A stretch of DNA of 41,498 nucleotides from Spirochaetia bacterium (GTDB taxonomy: Bacteria; Spirochaetota; Spirochaetia; Treponematales; Breznakiellaceae). The notes below the pieces were generated by a model. That model saw nothing but the letters and a program-made list of their open reading frames with translations, did no database searches and was not told the origin of the DNA. This document shows positions 15,725-24,277 of this stretch, piece after piece. Both the position numbers and the translations under genes were made by a program. The stretch is taken from assembly GCA_026002025.1 (NCBI GenBank), contig BOAU01000006.1, positions 1-41,498 on the forward strand, given 5' to 3'. The stretch's first letter is position 1. Each line of letters begins with the position of its first letter.

Positions 15725-16860
15725 TTACGCACTCAATGCCTCTTGGGCTAATACTCCCGTTTTTTCAGGCCGTTTCTTGATTTCCAAATGCCGCACCTCA
15801 TAATCCGTTCCATTTTTCAATAGCGTATACATGACCACCGCCAGCCTCCGGGCTATCGCCACAATTGCCTTCTTTTTCCCTATGCCTTTGACCTCCGTCA
15901 TATATTCATACCGCTCCCGTAAGGCTCCCCCGTTCCGTGACCACGTTACCGCCCAGGCCGCTTGTACTAAAAGCGCCCGCAGATACCCGTTCCCCCGCTT
16001 CGTTATCCGTCCGTATCTTACTATCGTTCCCGACATGCTCACCCGGGGTACTAACCCCAGATAATTACCCACCTGAGCCACATTGGAAAAACGTTCTGCT
16101 TGTATATAGGCGGAAAAAGCGAATGACACTTTCGGCCCTACCCCCGGCACCGTCTGCAACCGCTCTATCTGTTTGTCCCCCGCGGCCTGCGCCGCCATCC
16201 GTCGCTCCAGTACCGCGATTCGTTCCTCATTCAGCGAAAGACACGCAGCCAAGTGTTCCGCTTCTTCCCGTTCAAGCCCCGTCAGCTGCGCTATCACCGC
16301 CTCCCGGTTTTCGCTGGTCGCCAGGTCTTTGCGGACCACCGTCGTTATTCCCTGGTGCACGAACAGCGCATGCAGCCGGTTTATCCCCTGATTCCGGACC
16401 CGCTGTTCCCGCGCATAACTGGACAGTACTTTCCTTCGCGCCATCTCCTCATCGCTGGGCACCGGTACTATCGGCAGCCGACTGTCCGGCCGATCCGTCA
16501 GTAAATGCGCCAGTTTCAACGCGTCCTCCGGATCGGTCTTTTGTCCGTTGCGTAGATAATGGGCAAATGAGACGGGTTCAATACCCGTATCTCGCACCCC
16601 ACGGTCTTTTCCAACTCCTTCGCCATAATAAATGCCAGATTCCCCGCTTCCAGCGCCACTTTGTCCCCACTCTTCAGCTTCTGGTACAGCTTCGCACGGC
16701 CCTCGGCGCTCGTCCTCCCCTGATATTTCCCTACCTTTTCTTCCGGCTCTTCTTCTCCCTGCTCGTTCTTCACCAGCTTCCCCGTCCGCCTCACCATCAT
16801 CATCACCCAGGTCCGTTTCCCCAGGTCGATACCCACATACCGCCGTTTTGTCTCTTCCAT
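15725..16860 (-). pseudogene. IS110-family transposase, split by a -1 frameshift
   Basis: The N-terminal part (start ATG 16860, AGGAGCGGAGAA-type ribosome site) has YVGIDLGKRTW and LEAGNLAFIMAKEL, the DEDD RuvC-like half, and runs to IIYATDK. The C-terminal part continues in the -1 frame from KTDPEDALKLAHLL through VPGVGPKVSFAFSAYI to the Tnp20 region YLGLVPRVSMSGTIVRYG, where the catalytic Ser is expected. Joined at the AAAA run at 16539-16542, the protein would read DKKTDPEDA, the normal family sequence. One A has probably been lost from a run of five; programmed slippage is the alternative. Confidence 0.85.
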
Positions 16861-17109
16861 TTCTCCGCTCCTTACTATTAAAATAAGGGCCGGGAGCTAT
16901 TATCGGGTGTGGTTTCACCGTACTCCTATTCGCGGTCTGTCCGTTATACGGGCAGCCGCGTTTTTCTTTACGGTGGCCGGTTTGAATTAATCTTTGCGTC
17001 GAGGTTCGTCGGGTTCCCCCGCCTTCCTCACGGCACCAATCAACCTGCTAAGTGAACCGAAGGTTCACACGGCTCCCTAGCCCCGTCGGACCAGAGTACC
17101 ACTTAACCC
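16861..17109 (-). ncRNA. Candidate bridge-RNA region of the IS110 element
   Basis: This 250-base non-coding left end is GC-rich and contains short inverted pairs (GAACCTTCGGTTC near 17058 on the reverse strand). In IS110-group elements the region upstream of the transposase gene is transcribed into a bridge RNA that guides recombination. I cannot fold it or match target and donor loops by eye, so this rests on position and family knowledge. Confidence 0.35.
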
Positions 17110-17138
17110 CGATAATTTAAATCATAGTATCTTTGCGG

Positions 17139-17555
17139 TTAAATATTCTTAGGAGAAGAAGAGGCGCCTCCCTGGAGAATCACCCGCTTTATCCCATTTT
17201 TCAGATGTTGGGTATTGAAATTGAACAAAAAACCGAGGGAAATATCTGAAAGCCGCATATACGTGAGTATTTGGGCCAAATGGATATCGGTGAGCTCTTT
17301 TACTGCTTTGTTCTCGATGATTATTTGGTTATGTTCAACGACCATGTCAATACGATATCCGCACTCAATGGTCATCCCTCTATATATAAGGGGTAACGAT
17401 TTTTCACATTCTACAAAAAAACCTTGTTGGGTGAGTTCATATCGTAAACAAGCTTGATAAGCGCTCTCCAGCAGACCTGGACCCAGGAATGAATGGACTT
17501 TGTAGGCACAATTCAGTACTTTCTTAGCCAGATTCTCTTGTTCCTGAGTTACCAC
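17139..17555 (-). CDS. GxxExxY-family protein
   Basis: The 138-residue protein contains GPGLLESAY near residue 26, the motif that names the family, then CGYRIDMVVEHNQIIIENKAV, which has the spacing of a PD-(D/E)xK nuclease-like core (D...E-x-K). No activity is established; the genes are very often found singly among variable intergenic repeats, as here. The last residues (GASSSPKNI) fall in repeat-like sequence. The IS110 element lies directly downstream. Confidence 0.85.
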   Translation of the reverse strand: MVTQEQENLAKKVLNCAYKVHSFLGPGLLESAYQACLRYELTQQGFFVECEKSLPLIYRGMTIECGYRIDMVVEHNQIIIENKAVKELTDIHLAQILTYMRLSDISLGFLFNFNTQHLKNGIKRVILQGGASSSPKNI

Positions 17556-17668
17556 TTTTTTTCCTTTGCGCGCCTTTGTCGCCTTTGCGGTTAAAAATCC
17601 GTAATCCTTAGGTTACTATACGCCGATTTGTGGGTCAAGTTTAGAGTAAAACTGCGGGTTTTAAGGCC

Positions 17669-17959
17669 CTACCTTTTTTCCTTAATCTTTTCTTTTTCCT
17701 TGGTGATCTTTGCGTCCAGCCGGTCCATCAGTTTGTCGATGGCGGGGGTCAGGTCAAATTCGTGTTCCTGCACATGAATGGAAACACCCCAGCGGAAATT
17801 CACCGTTGCCTCCGCGGAGAAATCCTTATCCTTGGTAATGGTGATGAGCAGATCAACGATCATGTTCTCCGCATTGTGAATGCGGGCGATCTTCCCGTCC
17901 AGATACGACCTCGCGTCATCCCCCATGGTAAAATGAACTGCCTTGATATCAATATTCAT
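17669..17959 (-). CDS. hpf: Ribosome hibernation-promoting factor (short form)
   Basis: The 96-residue protein matches short HPF/YfiA: MNIDIKAVHFTMGDDARSYL, then a central FSAEATVNFRWGVSIHVQEHE, and ends in a Lys-rich helix. HPF binds the decoding region of the 30S subunit and stores ribosomes in an inactive state during starvation. It follows rpoN on the same strand by 39 bases, with its own ribosome site (AGGAGGCCGGC). An hpf gene after rpoN is a common arrangement in diderm bacteria. It has no long C-terminal dimerisation domain. Confidence 0.9.
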   Translation of the reverse strand: MNIDIKAVHFTMGDDARSYLDGKIARIHNAENMIVDLLITITKDKDFSAEATVNFRWGVSIHVQEHEFDLTPAIDKLMDRLDAKITKEKEKIKEKR

Positions 17960-17998
17960 GCCGGCCTCCTGTAATCAATAGATAAATTTGAATATACC

Positions 17999-19402
17999 CT
18001 AACGGGCATACGAAGAACCCAAATCAAGTTCACCCCGGTATTTTGCCACAGTCCGGCGGGCAAGGGGAATACCCCGCTGCGCCAAAAGCTCCACGATCTT
18101 CTGATCCGAAAGGTTCTGCTGTTCAACGGAAATGATCTCCCGGATGATCTCCTTGACCCCCTCCTTGGAATATTTGGATCGCTCGGAACCGGCGATGCTG
18201 ATGGAATTGGTAAAAAAATGGCGGATTTCAAAGATGCCCCATTCGGTCTGCATATACTTGCCGTTAGCGGTGCGGGAAACCGTGGTTTCGTGGACATCCA
18301 GCTGTTCCGCAATTTCCCGCAGCGTAAGAGGGGCCAAGTATTTGGGGCCGTTGTCAAAGAACGCCCGCTGGGACCTCACCACCGCCTCGGACACCCGCTT
18401 TAGGGTATCGTTCCGGTGCTTCACCGACTGGATAAACCAGCGGGCCTCCCTGATGTTTTCCCTGACAAAATCCCGGGCGGGTTTTTCAACCTCCGGCAGG
18501 GCCGCCTTGACCCCTGCGGGGGACGCAAGCTTCGTGAAGAAGGAATTGATCCCAAGCACGGGAATTTCCTCGTCATTAATGATGATAACGAATTCCCCTT
18601 CCTTGCGGATCACCTGCACATCGGGGATCACGTAGCGGGTTTCGTCGGAGGCAAACTGCCTGCCGGGAAAGGGGGAGAGTTCCCTGATCCGCTCAAAAAA
18701 AACACGGACCTCATCCTCGGTACGGGAAAGTTTTTTCGCGGTCTCCGCAAATTTTCCCCGTTCAAGGGGTTCCAGGTAATCGAGGATTTCCTCAATGCCC
18801 TCGGGAATGTCAGGCATAAGGCCGATCTGTACCCGCAGCGATTCCCGGTAGTCTGAAGTACAGGTCCCCTGGGGCTCCAGGGATTGGACAAGCTCCATTG
18901 CCTCGGCAAGCCGCGCAGGGGGAATGGGCGGCGCCGGCTCTTTCTTAAAAAGCAGGTCCACCGGTTCCTTGTGGAAGCCGTCGGCATCAAGGTTTTGGAT
19001 CAGGGTTTCACAGATAACCTTGAGTTCTTCGTCAATGGGTTCAAGCTGGAGCTGCCAGAGTAAATGATCCTGGAGGGTTTCGGGCCGGGAAAGGGCCCCC
19101 TCAATAAAGCGGCGGTGCTCATCAGCCGATTCTTCTCCCCCGCCCCTGTGCACAAAGCCCGAATCGGAGCTGGCCTCAAAGTAGTCCTCCTCTTCTTGCT
19201 TCTTCCGGGGGGCAGCCGCCTCGTCCAGGGAAACCATGGTATGATCCTCAACCAGTTCCAGGGCGGGGTTCCGTTCAAGCTCTTCCTCGATCTTTTCCCG
19301 CAGATCCGCAATGGGCATCTCCATCAGCTTAATCGACTGATAAAGCTGGGGACTCATTTTGAGCCGCTGTTCCTGGATGAATGACGGACGCTGCAACTGC
19401 AC
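17999..19402 (-). CDS. rpoN: RNA polymerase sigma-54 factor
   Basis: All three parts of sigma-54 are present: the Gln-rich activator-interaction start (SFIQEQRLKMSPQLYQSIKLM), the core-binding middle, and the DNA-binding end with a helix-turn-helix (LREIAEQLDVHETTVSRTANGKY) and the RpoN box ARRTVAKYR about 20 residues from the C terminus. The factor directs transcription from -24/-12 promoters and needs an AAA+ activator; none is encoded in this window. I choose the GTG at 19402 (467 residues), which follows AGGAGTCTTGCCC; the frame is open to a TTG at 19450. No convincing -24/-12 promoter was found by eye. Confidence 0.93.
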   Translation of the reverse strand: MQLQRPSFIQEQRLKMSPQLYQSIKLMEMPIADLREKIEEELERNPALELVEDHTMVSLDEAAAPRKKQEEEDYFEASSDSGFVHRGGGEESADEHRRFIEGALSRPETLQDHLLWQLQLEPIDEELKVICETLIQNLDADGFHKEPVDLLFKKEPAPPIPPARLAEAMELVQSLEPQGTCTSDYRESLRVQIGLMPDIPEGIEEILDYLEPLERGKFAETAKKLSRTEDEVRVFFERIRELSPFPGRQFASDETRYVIPDVQVIRKEGEFVIIINDEEIPVLGINSFFTKLASPAGVKAALPEVEKPARDFVRENIREARWFIQSVKHRNDTLKRVSEAVVRSQRAFFDNGPKYLAPLTLREIAEQLDVHETTVSRTANGKYMQTEWGIFEIRHFFTNSISIAGSERSKYSKEGVKEIIREIISVEQQNLSDQKIVELLAQRGIPLARRTVAKYRGELDLGSSYAR

Positions 19403-19515
19403 GGGCAAGACTCCTAGATCAACTATTGTTCCATTAAAGAGCTTTGTCAATCAATATGTTGATAATAACATTGACCATGTATAAAAACCATGGTAATTTG
19501 ATCAGGGGGCCAAAA

Positions 19516-20157
19516 ATGAAAAAAATCTATATGCTCATGGAAGACAAATGGCACAGGCGGGATGTGATCGTTCCCGGCATGGAGGCCGCCCTTGGGAAGG
19601 AGGGCTTCACCGCGGTCTTGAATCCTGAGGAAATTCCCTGGACAAAACTCAAGGACGAGGTAAGCGTCTTTGTGTCCCAAAAGGGCGAGAACCAGGAACT
19701 GCCCGACGGATCAAAGTTGAAATGGATCACAGGTGAGCGGGAAAAACTGCTCTGGGATTTTGTCAACGAAGGCGGGGCCGCGCTTTTTATCCACTGCGGC
19801 ACGGTGCTCTCCGATGCGGGCCCCCTCTACCGTAAACTTGTGGGGGGGACCTTCCTGCAGCACCCCAAACAGCTCCCGGTCACCTTTGCGCCCATCAAGG
19901 GAATTCATCCCATTGTTGAGGGGGTAGAACCCTTTACCGTCCCTGACGAACACTATCACTGCGAGATTAACGTTAAGGACATTAATCCCATCATGATCGC
20001 CGGTTCCGAAGGAAACACCGGTATCCTTGCCGGGTGGTACCAGGAGATCGGCAAGGGCCGTACCGTGGTCCTGATCCCCGGCCACACCCTGGAAGCGGCA
20101 ACCAATCCCAATATGAGCAAACTTATCCGCAACGCGGTTAAGTGGCTGGTTAAATAA
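19516..20157 (+). CDS. ThuA-like domain protein
   Basis: This 213-residue protein begins MKKIYMLMEDKWHRRDVIV and contains LLWDFVNEGGAALFIHCGTV, then LVGGTFLQHP, FAPIKGIHPIVEG, DEHYHCEI and GKGRTVVLIPGHTLEA. That order matches ThuA-like (trehalose utilisation) domains, which have a class I glutamine amidotransferase-like fold but lack its catalytic triad. They occur with sugar oxidation genes; the exact role is not settled. The ATG at 19516 follows AGGGGGCC. The next gene starts 4 bases after the stop. Confidence 0.78.
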   Translation: MKKIYMLMEDKWHRRDVIVPGMEAALGKEGFTAVLNPEEIPWTKLKDEVSVFVSQKGENQELPDGSKLKWITGEREKLLWDFVNEGGAALFIHCGTVLSDAGPLYRKLVGGTFLQHPKQLPVTFAPIKGIHPIVEGVEPFTVPDEHYHCEINVKDINPIMIAGSEGNTGILAGWYQEIGKGRTVVLIPGHTLEAATNPNMSKLIRNAVKWLVK

Positions 20158-20161
20158 TACC

Positions 20162-20872
20162 GTGAACATATTTCCTGTGATAAAAGGCGGGGAAGTCCGC
20201 TGGGATGCCCTGGTATTCGGGCATTTGTTTGCCAACCGGTATTTTGGCGAATCAGGCGACAAGCCCCCACGGGGCGCCCCTTCGACTTGCAGTTCCGTGC
20301 TTATCCGGGGCAGGCAGGCGGACGGCAAAGATTACTGTCTTATTGTGGACCCCACGATAAGGCACAGCGATAAAGAGTATTACTACGATCTGAACCGCCA
20401 CAGCGGACTGTATCCCGAAGCAATCACCCACTGCTTTTCCACCCACGAACATTTTGATCACTGGAACGGTTTGAAATATTTTCCCGATGCACAATGGCTT
20501 ACCGCAAAGGGCAACAAGGCCCCAATCGGCAAGGCCAATGAAGGGGCGGTGAACCGGGAAACCGGTGACAATCTTTCCCCGACAATCCCCTGGGAACGCA
20601 TTGAAGAAGTGTCCGGGGAATTTCTCCCCGGCGTGTACGCCCTGCATCTGCCGGGGCATACCGCAATTCTCCACGGCATTGCCTTTGTTTCCGAAGGAAA
20701 AAAGATCCTCTTCGCCGCCGATGCGGTGATGACCCGCGAACACTTTAAGGACCGGATCACGGAATTTTCCCCCAGTGATGAACTGAAAAAAAAGGCCGCG
20801 GAAACCATCGACAATATCAGGGAAAGTTTTGACATTGTCGTGCCGGGGCACGACAATCTTATTGTGATTTAG
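20162..20872 (+). CDS. Metallo-beta-lactamase-fold hydrolase
   Basis: The 236-residue protein has the metal-binding motif THEHFDH (His95, His97, Asp99, His100), a later His in LPGHTAIL, an Asp in LFAADAV, and a C-terminal His in VPGHDN. These fit a two-metal hydrolase of the lactonase/glyoxalase II type. The start is GTG, four bases after the ThuA-like gene, so the two are co-transcribed. The role may be lactone or ester opening in sugar breakdown, which is inference. Its stop overlaps the convergent aldo/keto reductase stop by 4 bases. Confidence 0.82.
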   Translation: MNIFPVIKGGEVRWDALVFGHLFANRYFGESGDKPPRGAPSTCSSVLIRGRQADGKDYCLIVDPTIRHSDKEYYYDLNRHSGLYPEAITHCFSTHEHFDHWNGLKYFPDAQWLTAKGNKAPIGKANEGAVNRETGDNLSPTIPWERIEEVSGEFLPGVYALHLPGHTAILHGIAFVSEGKKILFAADAVMTREHFKDRITEFSPSDELKKKAAETIDNIRESFDIVVPGHDNLIVI

Positions 20873-21729
20873 GTATAGCGGGTGTGAACCGCGTTGATAT
20901 CAATACGTCCCGCAAGATCATTGGCAATTTCCACATTCTGCCTCACCCGCTCTGCGCTCCGCATTCCCACCAGTACCACGTCCACCAGGGGATTGGAAAA
21001 CACAAACTGAATCAGCGCGCGGGTATAATCGAAGTTGTCCTCCGGGCGGATCATCTTCATCCAGCGCTGAAAAGTTCCCGATGTGGGGGCCCGCATGGTA
21101 GCGGTACCGAGTTTGTACTTTTCCGCTTCATATAAACTGCCGAAGGGGCGGCTCGGTTCGTAGGGATGCTGAAAAATAAAATTGTAGCACATCTGCACTT
21201 CATCGAAGCGGCCTGAGCGGATCATCTGATAGAGCCCTTCGCTGTTGTCCTCGCTGGTAAAGCCGATAAATTTGACGAGCCCGTCTTTTTTGAGTTTTTC
21301 CATACCCTCCACCATGCTGCGGGGGCCCATGAGTTTTTCTGCGTCTTCGTGGGAATAGCTGTTCCCGTGGATCTGGATAAGGTCCACATAATCCCGCTTG
21401 AGCCGCTTGAGGCTTTCCTCAACAGAACGGATCACCCCATCATAATCGGTGGGGCCGCACTTGGTGGCAAGGAAGATTTTTTTCGGGTCAACTTTGCCCA
21501 GCACTTCCCCGAACATGGTTTCCGAGCGGCCTTCGCCGTAACCCGGCGCGGTATCAAAATAGGTAACCCCCAAATCAAGGGCGGTTTCCAGGGCCCTGTA
21601 GATTCCCTGCTTGGCCTCGTCGGCGTCAGGATCGTAGGCATGAAGATAGTTCTTTAAACCCGCCACAGCCCCGCCGAAACCCAGGCGGCTCACCTTTCTC
21701 CCTGTTTTGCCAAATTCAACGTATTCCAT
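20869..21729 (-). CDS. Aldo/keto reductase
   Basis: The ATG at 21729 gives 286 residues; the open frame goes on to 22092 but crosses the divergent hydrolase gene. The catalytic tetrad is visible: Asp59 and Tyr64 (FDTAPGYGEGRSE), Lys90 (LATKCG) and His121 (QIHG). The barrel ends with DVVLVGMRSAERVRQNV, which binds NAD(P). Sequences of this type act on sugars such as galactose or fucose, but the substrate cannot be fixed from sequence. It is divergent from the glycoside hydrolase, with 57 bases between starts. Confidence 0.88.
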   Translation of the reverse strand: MEYVEFGKTGRKVSRLGFGGAVAGLKNYLHAYDPDADEAKQGIYRALETALDLGVTYFDTAPGYGEGRSETMFGEVLGKVDPKKIFLATKCGPTDYDGVIRSVEESLKRLKRDYVDLIQIHGNSYSHEDAEKLMGPRSMVEGMEKLKKDGLVKFIGFTSEDNSEGLYQMIRSGRFDEVQMCYNFIFQHPYEPSRPFGSLYEAEKYKLGTATMRAPTSGTFQRWMKMIRPEDNFDYTRALIQFVFSNPLVDVVLVGMRSAERVRQNVEIANDLAGRIDINAVHTRYT

Positions 21730-21756
21730 TATATTCCCCCTCTGTTGAGCATATGA

Positions 21757-21762
21757 TATAAT
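21757..21762 (+). promoter_or_regulatory. Likely -10 box for the 21787 hydrolase
   Basis: TATAAT lies in the 57-base gap between divergent genes, 24 bases before the ATG at 21787. The -35 region (around TTCCCC) is weak, so an activator may be needed. The ribosome site is AAGGGGGCAATC. Confidence 0.4.
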
Positions 21763-21786
21763 GGCATAATTTTTAAGGGGGCAATC

Positions 21787-23928
21787 ATGGCAAAGTTTTG
21801 GTATCAGGAGAATTTGCGTTTTTTGCAAACCGTTCTGCGGGAGATCGATATTAAGGATTACGATGCCGCCGGAGTTGTGGCTTATATGAAAAAAAGCAAC
21901 AGCAACGTGCTGGTGGTCAACGCCGGGGGAGTTATCGACTTTTTCAAGAATCCCCTGGAGATGGCAAACCACAATCAATTTATGAAGGATGAAATCCTGC
22001 CAAAACTCTGTGAAGAGATCCACAGGGCGGGGATGCATGTGATCACCCGGGTGGATTTTCGCGGCGTGGAAAAGCGGCGCTACAATCTCCACCCGGACTG
22101 GTTCGCCCTGGATCAGGATGGCAATGTGAAGGAGGGCACATCGGGAAACGCAAAACTGGCCCGGCCCTGCTACAATTCACCCTATACCGGCGATTACGCG
22201 GAAGCTTTTATTGATTACCTCCTGAGCCATTACGACATCGACGGCATCTGGGAAAATTCCGTGGGCTTCGACAACAGTCCCTGTTACTGCAAACGCTGCC
22301 GGGACATCTACCGTGAAGAAACGGGAAAGGAAATTCCACGGCTGCCCAAGGGCCCCAATGATCCGGCCCTGGATACCCCCGCTTTTGCGGAGTACCGGAC
22401 CTGGAAGGCAAAACACGCGGACCTTCACCTTGAACGGCTGCGCAAGGTGGTAAAAAAACACGGCGAGGAAAAGGCCTTCTGCGCGGAAATTTTCGATCTG
22501 TACAACCACGGTTTCAGCCGGAACACCGGCATCGATCACGGCAACGCGAAAAAGAGTTTCGACTTTATCGTAAGCTGCGTATTCCTCAATTCCCTGCACG
22601 ACGCAACGCAGACGCGGACTTATGACATCATCAACAACGCCGCCACCACGATCCGTTTTTCCCGCGCCCTTGATCCAAAGAAGCAGCCCGTGATTGTCAC
22701 CGGCAATAACGGCACCCGCTGGCGCTACACCGCAGACCCGGACCTGGAAACCCGGCTCTGGATGTGGGAGATAGCCGGTGTTGGCGGCGGCATTTGGAAC
22801 TGCTACTTCAACGGCCAGCACCCCGCCGCCACCCACGACCGCCGGGGCGCCTACAACGAAAAGGATATCTACACCTATCTCGCGGACAACTCCGCTATCA
22901 TCTCCGACACAATTCCTGCGGCGGATGTTGCGATCTACTATTCACTTGCCACCAAGGACCGCCTGATTAAAGGCGATGAGCGGCAGGATGATTTCGGCGT
23001 GTACATCCGGGGCATCGAACGGGTGCTGCTGGAACACCACATCCAGTACAGCTTTATCCCCGATGCCGAGCTTTCAGCCCAGCGGCTCAAGGGAATCAAG
23101 GCGCTGCTCCTCCCCAATGCGGCGTATATCAGCGATCATGATCTCGACATCATCCGCCAGTATGTGAAAGACGGCGGCGGCCTTATCGCATCCAAGAATA
23201 CCAGTCTCTTTGACGAGAAGGGAAATCCGCGTAAGGACTTCGGCCTTGCGGACATCTTCGGCGTTTCATACACCGGCGTCACCCTGGACACCGCCAACGA
23301 CACCTACCAGCTTATCCGCGACAGGAACAGCCCCATCCTTAAAAACGTCGGCGACACGGATCTGCTGATCAATGGCGGCACAACACTTCTGGTAAAAGCG
23401 GTTAACGAAAATTATCAGATCGCCGCCACCCACATCCCCACCATTCCCAACCAGCCGCCTGAATACGCCTGGATTCCCGAAATGAAAACCAATTATCCTA
23501 CCATCATTTCCGGCGCCTTCGGCAAGGGCCGTGTGGTCTACTTTGCCAACAGCATTGAGGCATTGGCTTTTACCAACGGCCACGAAGATTACACCGAGAT
23601 TTACAAGAACGCATTGGATTATGCGACCAGCGGCGATTACCTGATTAAGGCCAACGCACCCCGCAGTGTTCATGTGAACGTGATAGCGGATCAAAATGAT
23701 GAAAATCACCTTATCGCGGCATTGGTGAACACCACCGGAACATCCCAGCGGCCGATAAAGGAAGTAGTTTCCGTGCCGGTGGAACTGCGGATACCTTTGC
23801 GGGGCCGTTTGCTTAGGTCATCAAAAGTACTCTGGGGCGAAGGGATCAAGGTGACCCAGGAGAATGATGCCATTAGTATTACTGTGCCCGCGCTTGGGGA
23901 GTTTGCAAGTGTGGAGATAAGGTTGTAA
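21787..23928 (+). CDS. Glycoside hydrolase-like protein (GHL6 type) with beta-galactosidase trimerisation-like domain
   Basis: The 713-residue protein starts with a TIM-barrel region (NVLVVNAGGVIDFF, CEEIHRAGMHVITRVDF, DIDGIWENSVGFDNSPCYCK) that resembles the hypothetical glycoside hydrolase GHL6 and GH42-like families. CYCKRC is a possible structural metal site. From about 380 to 590 a Rossmann-like domain (IYYSLATKDRL, ALLLPNAAYISDHDLDII, YVKDGGGLIAS) resembles the beta-galactosidase trimerisation domain. The C-terminal ~100 residues look like a beta sandwich. No signal peptide is seen, so it acts in the cytoplasm. The substrate is unknown. Confidence 0.75.
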   Translation: MAKFWYQENLRFLQTVLREIDIKDYDAAGVVAYMKKSNSNVLVVNAGGVIDFFKNPLEMANHNQFMKDEILPKLCEEIHRAGMHVITRVDFRGVEKRRYNLHPDWFALDQDGNVKEGTSGNAKLARPCYNSPYTGDYAEAFIDYLLSHYDIDGIWENSVGFDNSPCYCKRCRDIYREETGKEIPRLPKGPNDPALDTPAFAEYRTWKAKHADLHLERLRKVVKKHGEEKAFCAEIFDLYNHGFSRNTGIDHGNAKKSFDFIVSCVFLNSLHDATQTRTYDIINNAATTIRFSRALDPKKQPVIVTGNNGTRWRYTADPDLETRLWMWEIAGVGGGIWNCYFNGQHPAATHDRRGAYNEKDIYTYLADNSAIISDTIPAADVAIYYSLATKDRLIKGDERQDDFGVYIRGIERVLLEHHIQYSFIPDAELSAQRLKGIKALLLPNAAYISDHDLDIIRQYVKDGGGLIASKNTSLFDEKGNPRKDFGLADIFGVSYTGVTLDTANDTYQLIRDRNSPILKNVGDTDLLINGGTTLLVKAVNENYQIAATHIPTIPNQPPEYAWIPEMKTNYPTIISGAFGKGRVVYFANSIEALAFTNGHEDYTEIYKNALDYATSGDYLIKANAPRSVHVNVIADQNDENHLIAALVNTTGTSQRPIKEVVSVPVELRIPLRGRLLRSSKVLWGEGIKVTQENDAISITVPALGEFASVEIRL

Positions 23929-24002
23929 AGAAGTTGAAGGCGATGGTACGGGGCGGCAGGGTTTCGTACCATATTATATTATGAATACAAATTGGGCTAT
24001 AA
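23929..24002. terminator. Hairpin after the glycoside hydrolase gene
   Basis: ATGGTACG (23943-23950) and CGTACCAT (23965-23972) form a perfect 8-bp stem 14 bases after the stop. The following sequence is AT-rich (ATTATATTATG) but lacks a T-run, so this is a terminator only tentatively. Confidence 0.4.
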
Positions 24003-24131
24003 ATGGAACATTATTGGAAAGGGCCTTCCATGTGGGGGGGGTTAGAGACAGAGGATGAGACTGTAAATTTGGCTCTTACGGAGTTTATAAAAAGGAGAGG
24101 AATGGAAGATGTTATATCATTTTATTCCTAA
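24003..24131 (+). pseudogene. Possible remnant of a VapB-like antitoxin gene
   Basis: A 42-codon frame contains LETEDETVNLALTEFIKRRG, which resembles the region T-(K/E)-x-E-x-VNxAL-x-EF-(I/V)-x-RR of short VapB-type antitoxins. The usual N-terminal DNA-binding strand (RTTLxxD) is missing and there is no ribosome site. It is probably the tail of a lost antitoxin gene. The rest of the gap up to 24277 is AT-rich and shows nothing else. Confidence 0.35.
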
Positions 24132-24277
24132 TATTGCTAATATTGCTAAATGTAATGGATAATAAATATAGAAAAACCATTTCATTCCTTTCCATTTCCC
24201 TCTTTCCCCATTATATTTATTTACGTTTGAATTAATGCCTGTCTGCCGATCTTTTTCAGGAGAAGCCATAATAATCG

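Larger units (their letters stand above)
15681..17118 (-). mobile_element. IS110-family insertion sequence
   Basis: A transposase of IS110 type (15725-16860) is bounded by a 9-base direct repeat, CGATAATTT, at 15681-15689 and 17110-17118. If these mark the ends, the element is about 1.43 kb, a normal size for the family. About 250 bases of non-coding DNA precede the transposase and only about 40 follow it. That asymmetry is the arrangement of IS110-group elements, which encode their bridge RNA in the long left end. The boundaries are inferred. Confidence 0.65.

Noticed and set aside
15937..16881. Plus-strand frame of 314 codons across the IS110 element
   Set aside because: The predicted protein is Pro/Ser/His-rich and low in complexity, and lies antisense to a clear transposase.
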